Of a stretch of DNA of 64,000 nt, positions 27,227-36,202 are shown in pieces. This stretch comes from Paramacrobiotus metropolitanus (lineage: Eukaryota > Tardigrada > Eutardigrada > Parachela > Macrobiotidae): positions 3,100,001-3,164,000 of the forward strand of contig NW_026570222.1 of assembly GCF_019649055.1 (NCBI RefSeq), in the 5' to 3' direction. Below the pieces are notes generated by a model. It was not told the DNA's origin and searched no databases. It saw nothing but the letters and a program-made list of their open reading frames with translations. The translations under genes and the position numbers were made by a program. Positions within the stretch are counted from its first letter, which is position 1; each line of letters starts with the position of its first letter.

Positions 27227-29258
27227 CTAGGTGTATCTGCTCCCTGGCGCGACAGTCGGATTATAGACCTCATCAATTTTGGCTTTTTTATGATCCGGAT
27301 TCGGATACTCAGCCGGTGGTTTTTCATCCCAGTTTCCTTTCCACTCTTCTTCGTGTGAATCGTATGGTTTGCCACGGTTGTGGTGCTTCTCCCAGAATTT
27401 AATAAATTCATCTTTGCTCTGCTCGCGGCGTTTGAAGTAGTGCGGAAATTGCGCTTTCTCCATCGGATGCCACATATCAATCAACTACAATAGAAAAACC
27501 ACTGTACTTGGTACCAAAAATGAAAATTATGAATTACTTACTGACGTCTATATTAAAAATTTCATTTAAGAGCTTATCGCATTAAAAATTCAGTTACAAG
27601 CTTTATTACAACGTAGGTATTGTGTTATAACTAGGCCTATTTATGACAGCAGCGATTCTGGTTTAATGAATTGTCCACACTACAAATAAAAAAACATTAA
27701 GACATGGTCACATGGACATGTTTCAGATAAAAGATTCTAAACCGGTTTAGGTCAAAAATCGATCATACTATTTGAAACTTCGTAGACTCAGTGATGTCCC
27801 GTTTTTTTCACGGGCCTGGTAATCACGGAATTTCGCATCCCGCACCCGCTTTGCTCGGAAATGCGGAGGCTGCTCGGATCGCGGTCAATATAGCCTGATT
27901 ATACGCCCGCCCGCTACTCGGGAAAACACGGATTTCTTTGAATTAAAAAATTTTTATAGAATTTCTAGCAATTTTCGCAGCCAAAGTGTGTCAGCTTGTG
28001 CTTCGCGCGAAAGTTGGTGTCTAGGGTGGGTCTCTGATTCAAAGCGAACCAGTTGCGATACAGCGATTTGATAAGCGGCATAGTCTGCCCTGTGACGCAA
28101 ACGTCGGTTTCGAAAGAAAATATATTTACGGCAATTGTATAAGTTATAATTACGGACAAGTTCAGTTTTTGAAAAGTAAAAGTAAGATTTATCATGCAGG
28201 TCTAGTCTTCTAGAAAATGCGTATCCATTAAACTTTTCGACGAAACTTTGTCACAAAAATTTTGTAATAGATTTGTAACAATTATTAAAATTATTGATTC
28301 ATTGAAAATCGGGAATCGGAGCGGGTTGCGGGACGGTCCGAGCGCTCGGGTGCGGGAGCGGGTGCGGGAAAGTTTTTGATCGTGAAAGTGCGGTCGGGAC
28401 ATGAAAAACTGCAAACGGGACATCACTGCAAGTTCGTACTCTACAGTTAAGTTAATAACAACAGTACGTAAAATACGTAGTAATGTACTGGCAGTACTGA
28501 GTAGGTAATTAATGACTTACACTGTCCATTTTCGGGCTGTACCGTTGGTATGCATTACCTCCTGGAGAATATTGAACTGCAAAAACCAATCATTTGAAAA
28601 TTTCAGAGATCTCTCTCAATATCGATATGATCACGCACACTGAAACGGTATCGGATGCTGGTTACGGAACAGCTCTTCTTCTCCGTCTTCGACCCATTTC
28701 TGCGCTTTCCTCATGTCTTTTTCATCTTTTCTTTGATCAAATCGCTGTCGCAGCAGAACTGCTCGGTATCTATATCCAGTCCTTAAAAGCAAAGCGATAT
28801 TAACTGTCACGACAAAAGGAAATTCCTACAAATTGTCATTTATTATGAATTATCGTCTAGGGTCTACCAATTACCATTACTGTAACGATTTAAAATTAAC
28901 CTATTCACAATATACTATTCTTCATTTGAATACTATATAATTGTTGAGCGAAGCTCGCTTTGTGCATATTGAAAATAAATTGCATATACTATATCGTATA
29001 GTAAGAGCTTACTTATAAACATAAACTAGAACATCAGCTTTCCCCATTCCCCATTAAATGCGCAATTGTACATGCTAATTTATTATTGAACAAGAATCGA
29101 TAAATTATGGCAGACGATGGACAAACGCCTTTACTGCAGTACTCGTACCTCTCGACAATGAAACTTTCAATGGTGCGAAGAGCCTTTTTGTAAAGCGAGC
29201 AGACTCTCTCGCGATGAGAAACTGCACGTGTGGTTAAATAAGTGTATCTGTTTGCCAT
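27227..29258 (-). CDS. NDUFB9: NADH dehydrogenase 1 beta subcomplex subunit 9 (LYR protein B22)
   Basis: Accessory LYR-family subunit of respiratory complex I. Four exons: 29258-29149, 28769-28639, 28576-28521 and 27484-27227, giving 184 residues (human 179). The LYR motif sits in the first exon as SLYKKALRTIESF, then RYRAVLLRQRFDQRKDEKDM aligns with the vertebrate [20 protein letters not shown] region. SPGGNAYQRY and MWHPMEKAQFPHYFKRREQ are diagnostic. The donor of exon 2 (CAGT|GTGCGT) was chosen because only it restores the PIPFQFQYSPGG alignment. Intron 3 carries a 640-bp transposon-like insertion. The gene is head to head with the snoRNA host gene. Confidence 0.95.
27789..28428. mobile_element. 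640-bp hAT-like non-autonomous insertion
   Basis: 16-bp terminal inverted repeats, CAGTGATGTCCCGTTT at 27789-27804 and its complement at 28413-28428. Subterminal GC-rich motifs of the CCCGCACCCGCT type occur near both ends. A CAGTG start resembles hAT termini, but no clean 8-bp target duplication is visible, so the superfamily is tentative. It has no transposase frame and lies in intron 3 of NDUFB9. Confidence 0.75.
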
Positions 29259-29757
29259 TATCAGAATTAAATCAATGCCAAAATAAAACACCAATGGAAG
29301 GTTCAACAGAATCTCGACTGCATTTAGATTGTAAAGCTTCGAGTTGACTTGTGAGCTGCAGAAAACTGAAAATAATCATTTAATGTTTTTGTTTTTGGAG
29401 TTTTGCTACCTTTGCAGGCCTTCATATGGGATGTGCTGCACTGCTGCTTTCCACCTAAATTCCCACTTCCCGAGCGTTAGTAGTAAGTACGGTACTAGTG
29501 CCACACCCCTAACAAATGTTGCGGTTTTTAACACAAGTATGGGCATCCCTAACGGGCGGTGTTTGGCTGATGAAAGCGCTACGGTAGCGCTTACGGATGA
29601 AAGCGCTAGCAGGGTACTGAGCGTAGCAGCCGCAGCTATCGCCTACCCGTCGCTAGTGCAACCTACCTGGTGCCGTCGCCAGCTAGTGAAGACGCGCCCA
29701 ACCCTTGGCTACTTCCAGGTAGCTTGAGATAGTCGTTGACTCGTTATTGCTTTCAGG
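29259..29757. other. Divergent upstream region between NDUFB9 and the snoRNA host gene
   Basis: This stretch contains a locally GC-rich block with a near-palindrome AGCGCTACGGTAGCGCT around 29577 and two copies of GATGAAAGCGCT. No gene is seen. It probably holds both promoters. Confidence 0.6.
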
Positions 29758-29765
29758 TATAAAAG
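29758..29765 (+). promoter_or_regulatory. TATA box of the snoRNA host gene
   Basis: A canonical TATAAAAG. About 25-30 bases downstream the sequence is pyrimidine-rich (TTTTATCCTCC), compatible with a TOP-like initiation site as used by many snoRNA host genes. No other gene starts here. Confidence 0.7.
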
Positions 29766-30230
29766 AGCGAAATTTTACGATTTTATCCTCCGAAATCAGA
29801 AGGCATAGCTACTGGTTGCTGTTGGCGGAGTGGTTGCTGTACTTTTTAGTTTTGTTCACAAGCCAGATGTGTTATTTTTTATTAGCTAATGTCCAGATCA
29901 GATGCCATTGAAGACGAAGCATTGCGAGAACTTGATTGCGTGAGTATTAATGGTTTATGCTGGAAGACAGCATGAAACTGGCAAGCGAACTTCGCGGCGT
30001 TTTAGGTTCGCGATTGTTCGTCTTATTAGCCGAAAAGTCTTCGTGTCTGCTTTACGGTAATCCTGACGTACCTGATGTAACAAGAGTATTTATTTGTTGT
30101 TTCAGGAGAAACATTCCAATGAATCTCCAGGAAGTAGTTTTGGCTCTTAGTAATTTGGAAAAAGTAAGAACCGTACCGGTTACTCACCAGTTTGAAGGTT
30201 CCCGGCTGTACGTACCGCACCGCATTGCGC

Positions 30231-30290
30231 AACATTGATGAATATTGTCTCGTTCGTCTGAGTGTTTGATGATTCTTTATGTCTGAAAAA
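30231..30290 (+). ncRNA. Box C/D snoRNA, 18S guide
   Basis: C box UUGAUGA 30235-30241, D' CUGA 30258-30261, C' UGAUGA 30267-30272, D CUGA 30283-30286. The D' guide GTCTCGTTCGT is complementary over 11 bases to the conserved 18S segment ACGAACGAGAC. By the D+5 rule it would methylate the A of that ACG. Terminal stem is weak. Confidence 0.75.
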
Positions 30291-30523
30291 TCAGAGATTC
30301 GTGCAACGTCTTCATGCAGACAAATTAATTTCGCCGCAGTACGGACACCATTATATAACCGCGTAGTTTTGTAGGAAGCACACCTGGGAAAAATGTTCGG
30401 CAATCAGGCTGTCGTAGAAACCGCAGACCGGTATGGAATATCGAAATCCGGCGACCTGCCACCGGATTTTGCCGGGTAAGCTAAGCTTGTAAGGTTTTTG
30501 CGATGCTACTAATTCAACAAGTA

Positions 30524-30590
30524 CTTCATGATGTTAAAAGCTACTAGATGGACTGAATACTATTGATGTCACTCCACCAACGCTGATTTT
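30524..30590 (+). ncRNA. Box C/D snoRNA, 18S guide
   Basis: C box AUGAUGU 30528-30534, D' CUGA 30553-30556, C' UGAUGU 30564-30569, D CUGA 30583-30586. The D guide TCACTCCACCAA is complementary over 12 bases to the conserved 18S segment TTGGTGGAGTGA. Confidence 0.78.
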
Positions 30591-30746
30591 TATTTTTGAA
30601 AACAGCCGGAAGCTCTAATGCTAATAGGATTCGTTTTTACATTTGTTTAATTGTGTAGATTCTCAGTGGATTGCTCGTCGAGAACCCGATAATGTAAGTG
30701 AGATATGAACGAGAAGTAGCCGCCAATGCCCGGTATAACATCCTTA

Positions 30747-30820
30747 GCATGTGATGATAAAGAATGTCCCCATCTGATATTTTGTGCTGTGTCAAACATT
30801 CTGTTCCAACTACTGAAGCT
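30747..30820 (+). ncRNA. Box C/D snoRNA, target not recognised
   Basis: C box GUGAUGA 30751-30757, D' CUGA 30774-30777, D CUGA 30813-30816, with a short AGC/GCT terminal pairing. Guides AATGTCCCCAT and CTGTTCCAACTA do not match rRNA that I can recall. Confidence 0.6.
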
Positions 30821-31234
30821 TTGCACGTACTAAAAATTATATAAATACTTATTTTAATAGTTTTTGGGTCAGAATATCCACATTTTGTGTATCCATAGTG
30901 GCACGGAATCAACACACAACGATGATTGCCGCAGCGCAGGAAAAGCACTTGATCTAGAACGCGGTAAGCGAAATAACGTTGCGTTTTGTATTGAATATTG
31001 CAACCTGAGAACGGAGGATGATTCAGTAGGGTAAAGTGCTTTTCAAGCGGAAGCATCGTGACGACTGGCTTAATCTGATAGTTTTGCTTATTTCTGCAGG
31101 CCCATTTATTCAGACGTTACGGGTAGAAATTCAAACGGTTTTTTTTTTGTTTTAGGGCTTACGCTAGATGAAAACCTGCAGTCAGGTATGTGAAGTTCCT
31201 AAGGAAATCTTACTCAAATCGTTTCTGTTGCCTT

Positions 31235-31304
31235 TTTCATGATGAACGTACATTTCTCTGAATTGGGTGTGTCGATTTGTCACTTGGTTCGTGTTTCTGA
31301 CTGT
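31235..31304 (+). ncRNA. Box C/D snoRNA, 28S guide
   Basis: C box AUGAUGA 31239-31245, D' CUGA 31258-31261, D CUGA 31297-31300. The D guide CTTGGTTCGTGTTT pairs with the conserved 28S segment AAACACGGACCAAG over 14 positions with one G-U pair. Confidence 0.75.
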
Positions 31305-31483
31305 TAAATTCAGTTACATTATGGCTAATGTTCTTGTTGATCAGAAGCAGCAACGAGCAAATAATAATTATAGTTTTTTTGTAGATTTCATGCTGTAACC
31401 AAGAAGTCATTCGTCCTGCCCCATGTTACTCGATTTAACCATTTTAATAGTAAGCTTGATCGGCTTTAATAGACTTTTTGCAC

Positions 31484-31559
31484 CATTCAGTGATGATAAA
31501 AAAACGACGGGCGGTCTGACCATACTGATGTTTGTCGTTTTTTAGCTGATTTTTGAATG
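31484..31559 (+). ncRNA. SNORD43: Box C/D snoRNA, U43-like (18S 3' end)
   Basis: C box GUGAUGA 31490-31496, D' CUGA 31516-31519, C' UGAUGU about 31526-31531, D CUGA 31546-31549, with a 5-bp terminal stem CATTC/GAATG. The D' guide CGACGGGCGGT is an exact 11-base complement of ACCGCCCGTCG near the 3' end of 18S. The D+5 position is the C methylated by U43/snR70, hence the name. Confidence 0.85.
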
Positions 31560-31717
31560 TGTTTCGGTTACACAGTACGAACTGATTTGCAGTTTGCACT
31601 ATAGGGTTGATGCATTTGAACGTTTTACAGATATACAACTTTCTTTTATGGAGGTGAATAATTTCTACGGGACCTCAGTGGTGAGTTTTAACTTTTAGTA
31701 AAGACTTTGTAGCCCGT

Positions 31718-31793
31718 TTAAATGATGACAGAACGTTCCGCCCCAGTCTGATTGTTGTGAGGATAGAAGAACTCTACGAAAATGTCTGATTCT
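31718..31793 (+). ncRNA. Box C/D snoRNA, probable 28S guide
   Basis: C box AUGAUGA 31722-31728, D' CUGA 31748-31751, C'-like GUGAGGA, D CUGA 31786-31789. The D' guide CCGCCCCAGT complements ACTGGGGCGG, a conserved 28S core segment. Confidence 0.7.
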
Positions 31794-32112
31794 GTTGTAC
31801 TTGAACAGCCGCTTGTTGGCAATCGACTTGTTTTGTTAAAACTTACATATCCATCTTTTCACAGAAACCTTCCTTTTTAGGTCTTTCGGTTTTGGAGTAA
31901 GGCCTCGTCCCGAATTCAAAGCGAATCTCGTTGCGATACAGCAACTCCACCTCGCAAGGTGGCTTCGCGTACCGTATCTTAGCGTCTTCAGCCGTGGTTG
32001 TACTTAGCGGATTCTTCGAATGACAAGGCCTAACAAAAGCATCAGGTAGGCTTGCATGTTAAGTTTTCTCCTGATACGGCGATACCCCCACGCACGTAGC
32101 TGATCTGTTAGC

Positions 32113-32212
32113 GTAAACTGATGATAAAAATGCCTAAACTTCGCGGTTTCGTACAGAAGGAGCTAGCGAATTCTAATGATGGTGGCAGATCTTCCTTGGA
32201 TGTCTGAAACTT
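32113..32212 (+). ncRNA. SNORD14: U14 snoRNA, copy 1
   Basis: C box CUGAUGA 32118-32124 and D box CUGA 32204-32207. The two U14 18S-pairing domains are both present. AACTTCGCGGTTTC (32137-32150) complements the 5' 18S segment GAAACCGCGAA. CTTCCTTGGATGT (32191-32203), directly before D, complements ACATCCAAGGAAG. U14 is needed for pre-rRNA cleavage and 18S 2'-O-methylation. The first base of the C box is C rather than a purine. Confidence 0.92.
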
Positions 32213-32618
32213 GAATCGCTTATATTCTAAATAACCTGGTTATCAAAATATACTTGTATTTCATCGTACTACATTACATATTACAATGTTGCAGATTCGT
32301 AAACGAGGAGATACTTAAGGTGTTACCGCGTTGGAACTTGGCATAAGAACGAAAAAGTGAGTTTTCCGTTGACTGCTTTTTTGTTACATATTAAAGGAGG
32401 GTCGTCGAGAGAAGTAGAGCGAAGTAGATCTGACTGAACGGGTGAGGTGGCTTGCATGAAACGTGCGGTAATACCTCAATCCAGTTTGATACATACTTGA
32501 TTGTTTGCAGACCTTTTCCATTCGGTGCCGGCCTTAATTTTGCAAGCTACCCGATTCCGGTCCGATGAGACGCCGACACTGGAGGTACAGTATGCGTTAT
32601 CAATAATGCTTTCCAAAC

Positions 32619-32683
32619 ACAAATGATGATTGAAACTTCTCTGAATAAATGAAGAAGTTCTGTTTCGCTCTCTCGCTGATTCC
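32619..32683 (+). ncRNA. Box C/D snoRNA, target not recognised
   Basis: C box AUGAUGA 32623-32629, D' CUGA 32641-32644, C' AUGAAGA 32649-32655, D CUGA 32676-32679. Guides TGAAACTTCT and TTCGCTCTCTCG are unassigned. Confidence 0.65.
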
Positions 32684-32863
32684 AGTCGGAAAATTATCTC
32701 TTTATATTTTTTTAATTAATCACTGACGAAGTATTTTGTTTTTAGTAAGACCTGTCTCGTTTTTGGACAAAACAAATAGCTCCTGAATAATTCGCGCCAC
32801 GGCTTTTGACTTCGGTTTGGTGAGTGTTCTGCCCTAAATAGATAGCCTTGCGGATTTTGCTCA

Positions 32864-32930
32864 CCTTATGATGACAATTTAACTCCTACTCGTTATGAGA
32901 TATGTGATTGAGTTCTAAAATTCTGAAGTT
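32864..32930 (+). ncRNA. Box C/D snoRNA candidate, target not recognised
   Basis: C box AUGAUGA 32868-32874 and D box CUGA 32923-32926 in an otherwise unexplained intron, with CTT/AAG flanking pairing. D' is not clear. The guide GAGTTCTAAAATT is unassigned. Confidence 0.55.
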
Positions 32931-33088
32931 TGGTCTTAATAGTATATGTCAGTTTGATATGTTTCCTTATTAAACCATCGGTTGTTTTCTTGTAGTTTTG
33001 ATTCAAGACCACCCATTTCATCATATCAACCAAAAAAACCGGTAAGAATATTAAGCAATACGATTGTGTTAATGAGTGTAAAAACCTA

Positions 33089-33184
33089 TTCTGTGATGAA
33101 AATCTTGCCTGAACTTCGCGGTTTCGTACAGAAGGAGCGTGAATCCTTATGTTGTTGGCAGAACTTCCTTGGATGTCTGATGAG
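33089..33184 (+). ncRNA. SNORD14: U14 snoRNA, copy 2
   Basis: C box GUGAUGA 33093-33099 and D box CUGA 33177-33180. It carries the same two 18S-pairing domains as copy 1 (AACTTCGCGGTTTC and CTTCCTTGGATGT), and the segment from the first domain through CAGAAGGAG is identical between copies. The spacer and flanks are diverged, so this is a real paralogous copy in a different intron. Confidence 0.93.
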
Positions 33185-33335
33185 CATTAGTTTGCATAGA
33201 TGACAAACCGGAAATGTTTCCCGTTTTAGCGTTATCGTTTTTGTTTCAGAAAGACTACATAATTGCACTTCCCTGTTGGATTCATATTGGAGGGTGAGTT
33301 TTGGCTTTCTTATTCTTTAGAGGTTTCGATGTACT

Positions 33336-33405
33336 GTAGATGATGACATATAGCTATCACTTACGCGATGATGCTGAAGAATTTTTCCTTACCTAATCTG
33401 ATAAA
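33336..33405 (+). ncRNA. Box C/D snoRNA, probable 28S guide
   Basis: C box AUGAUGA 33340-33346, internal CUGA 33374-33377, D CUGA 33398-33401. The guide TTTCCTTACCTA complements the conserved 28S segment TAGGTAAGGGAA with one G-U pair. Confidence 0.68.
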
Positions 33406-33562
33406 ACAAAAATCCGCGAACTTTCTCGTTAATGCCAATTTTTTGAGATCTCTCAATCGAATGATGCGTGTGTAGGTGGTATTGCGATACCGTACTATTC
33501 GGAGCGCCTTCTTTCATGGGGTTAGGTAAGATTTTACAATCAGATATTACCATCTTGGGAAT

Positions 33563-33628
33563 TTAAAGGATGACAATCAGAATCGCTAGCGGAATTATAT
33601 TGACGACTGATAAGTCAGTCTGAATTTT
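33563..33628 (+). ncRNA. Weak box C/D snoRNA candidate
   Basis: C-like AGGATGA 33567-33573, CUGA 33607-33610 and 33620-33623, with TTAAA/TTTAA terminal pairing. The degenerate C box and lack of a recognised target keep this tentative. Confidence 0.4.
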
Positions 33629-33711
33629 AATGGTGTTTAGCATCAGAACTAGTTGTATTGGAGATCGGTGAATTGATGACAGTTTTTTATAGGAATTATT
33701 TTGATCACGTG

Positions 33712-35609
33712 TCAGAGTCGTTGGTTGCGAATTTGTCCACGGTCACGGATCAGCGCGAATTTGGTTTTGCCAGCGTTTGGTTGGGCTTGCGAAATGAAAG
33801 ATGTAATGGAGATTTTATACATATCTTCGGCTACGCATTGGCATTTGGCTCGAAATTTTGGACTGAAGGATTGTTCTGGAATGGCTTCTTTGACGACCAT
33901 TAAACAGGTTGCCGAATCCAGTTGGTCACCGGGAGAGCATCGAAATCGACTGGAAATGAAGGCTGATCGGTCTTTAGTCCACTGACCATCGAAAGGGGAA
34001 TTCACTGCAAAGCTGTCTTTTGAGTTTTATAGTACAAATACTTCTGTATCCCGGAGCGATGTTGCTCCCGTTTTTGGAAACTTGATAAATTATAAAGGCC
34101 AGACTTTTCGAGTCACAAAATGTTTCGCGGGTTGTGTTACATGATACTTCTTGGCATAGGCACAGAATAAGCGTTCGTGCATTTAAGCCATCATTACCGC
34201 AGTCTTCGTAGGTAGGGCAGCAGCTTCCGTTTTCTTTTTTGGAAAAACAACGAAGGCCGTTTGGAGGCGTGGAGCATATTGAGCGGCAGTTAGCATAATG
34301 GAAATCACTTGAGATAAGGTTGAGTGATTTCTGCTCGTTCATACATTGGCATTGCAGAGAACATAAGTCACTGAAGGCCACAAATGATCCGGGATATGTG
34401 CACGATGGTCCATATGGTTCAACACCTTCGAGGATCAGTTTCAATGAAACATTTTACTGTTAGACAAGCTAACCGGTAAGCAGTTAAAACACCGTACTTA
34501 ATATTACTATTATTATCATCGCACTACAGCAGATAAACTCCATTAAGGTATCATACGAGGCTAATGGAAAATTTTCTTTGTTAATTTAGAAAATTTTATA
34601 CTTTTTTTTTGGTTTGATTTTATGAGATGGAAGTCGAACTCTGGACATCCAATGATTACAACTTAAAGCTAGACGACTACCAAAAGTAGACCTATAACTT
34701 TTCTAGCTAGAAGCAGAAACGGAAGGACTTTCATAATTATAACATAATAAGTACTTATATAATAATCAGTATCTGGGATCTAATTTCAAGGGTATATTGT
34801 AACTTATACACTGCACTGCATGAATTTGCATCACAAGTTCACAACTGCTCAAAGTGCGAACTACAGATATAAAGCATTATTTTCTAATGGAAATTTTAAG
34901 TACAGTAGTACCGTGTTTGCCTAATTAATTTGGCTTTTAATAAGTAAGTACGAGTACGTACTACTTCACTCTGTAAAATACTTTGTAAATGCCGGTGAAA
35001 TGCGCAATGTAAAAACTACAGTACGATATTCACCATCAGCCTTTCGAAACAAATTTCAAAACGTTACTTATGCTGTACGAGTATTTTATATGTATCTTTA
35101 CTTATTTTGAACAGCAGGTAGGTATCCACTATCAAGTATTTTAAATAATTAACACAATTGCAGAAGTGTTGCATTCTTTACCAGCTACAGTTTTATGGTT
35201 ACTGCTTGCCGCTATGAGGAGATAATTAATATGTTGCATAGAAAAATAATTAAAAAAGTACTAAAGCTGATTCTTGTTCTTGATTGTGTTACTCACAAAT
35301 CGCCATGTAATTGTCTTTGGTCAAATCCGACGGCATGGAAATCGTATCTTTGACATCAACCGATTGGATGGGAACTTGTGCCCCTTCTTGACCGGAAGGG
35401 CAAACTTTCCAAGGTGGCATTAAAACCGCTGAGTTATCAGCATCCTTGTTTAAAGTCAACTTTCGCAGTGCCAAACGGGAAATAAATTTTGCCGGCTTAA
35501 TTTTTTTCGGAGGTCTGGGAATTTTTTGCGGTTGAGCACCAGGAAGCAATATACAAATTACCACAGCCAGGGAGCAAAGAAAAAGATACATGCAGCCGAA
35601 GGTGATCAT
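33712..35609 (-). CDS. Secreted cysteine-rich protein with VWC-like domains
   Basis: Three exons in phase: 35609-35297, 34425-34198 and 34004-33712, giving 277 residues. A hydrophobic N-terminus (CMYLFLCSLAVVICILLPGA) is a clear signal peptide. A basic linker (PRPPKKIKPAKF) follows. Exon 2 has the spacing of a von Willebrand factor C-type module: CTYPG, CSLQCQC, CRSIC, then ENGSCCPTYEDC. Exon 3 has another short Cys cluster (FRCSPGDQLDSATC ... KCQCV). VWC modules usually bind BMP/TGF-beta ligands or matrix, but I cannot name this protein. The exon 2 acceptor CCTCGAAG was chosen because it is the one that joins in frame. The 3' end approaches the oppositely transcribed snoRNA host gene. Confidence 0.78.
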
Positions 35610-36202
35610 CCTTATTAAAAAGTCAAAAATGTAAAAGCGTTTGTCTCAAAATAAATGTGAAAATAATCCAACAGCCAGTTTTTGTTTAGCTCTACTCGTC
35701 CGTCGTAAACAGAAAAAAAAATACTGACCACATCATATAAATTTTCGCTGAGTCTGATGCAGTAATGAACGAGTATGCATCGCACATATCGAACAAGAAG
35801 AAATTTATTATGCCCCAATTTCTTTTCTAGTTTGACATTTATCAGGTCATCAAACGATATCTCTGTTGTCTAGAAGTTCATGATGTTGGTCACTTAGGCG
35901 GAAATTAAAACTAATCAATTCTTCCTTCGAACGACAGATCTCTGACAATTTACAGCGATCTCCTCCTCACATTTTATTAAGTGTTGTATATCTACAACAA
36001 ATACCGACATCAAAAGCCTCAAAGTTTTAAAAACAGCTTGATTTTTTAAGGCACGTTCCGTTAGTTCGCATCATAGTATACTTTCACAGATCTGTTAACA
36101 ATAACCGGAAAATCAATCAACCCGAACTCTGAACAATCAGGAGTCAGGATACTAACTGCAACAGAATGAAGCGCTCAACGACAAAACAAAAATATATAGC
36201 AT
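35610..36202. other. Intergenic, nothing recognised
   Basis: Promoter side of the cysteine-rich protein and downstream side of the ferredoxin gene. No supported gene. Confidence 0.5.

Larger units (their letters stand above)
29785..33650 (+). ncRNA. Multi-intron box C/D snoRNA host gene (apparently non-coding exons)
   Basis: The gene has a TATA box and at least 14 short exons with good GT/AG borders. Exons: start to 29939, 30106-30163, 30375-30475, 30659-30693, 31156-31185, 31385-31449, 31631-31680, about 31865-32045, 32295-32356, 32511-32584, 32746-32819, 32996-33041, 33250-33293 and 33476-33525. Nearly every intron contains one plus-strand box C/D RNA (RUGAUGA ... CUGA), several with guides complementary to conserved rRNA. 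Individual exons have open frames in places, but phases do not agree across junctions and stops intervene, so the spliced product is probably not translated. This is the layout of UHG, GAS5 and SNHG host genes, where exons are discarded and debranched introns are trimmed to snoRNAs. The exact 5' and 3' ends are uncertain. Confidence 0.8.

Noticed and set aside
29344-29727. Plus-strand open frame starting MTCELQKTENN
   Set aside because: It lies in the NDUFB9/host-gene promoter region, contains a GC-rich palindromic patch, and shows no domain or homologue.
29890-30475. Possible protein starting MSRSDAIEDEALRELDC in the first host exons
   Set aside because: The first exon ends in phase 0, but the next exon is open only when entered in phase 2, and a later exon then hits a stop; a non-coding host explains the locus better.
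30637-31056. Minus-strand open frame of about 139 codons
   Set aside because: It lies over a snoRNA intron and exon of the plus-strand host gene, has no family resemblance and no splice partners.
32357-32510. Expected snoRNA in this host intron
   Set aside because: A CUGA is present near 32432 but no C box precedes it at the right distance; no C/D RNA is called.
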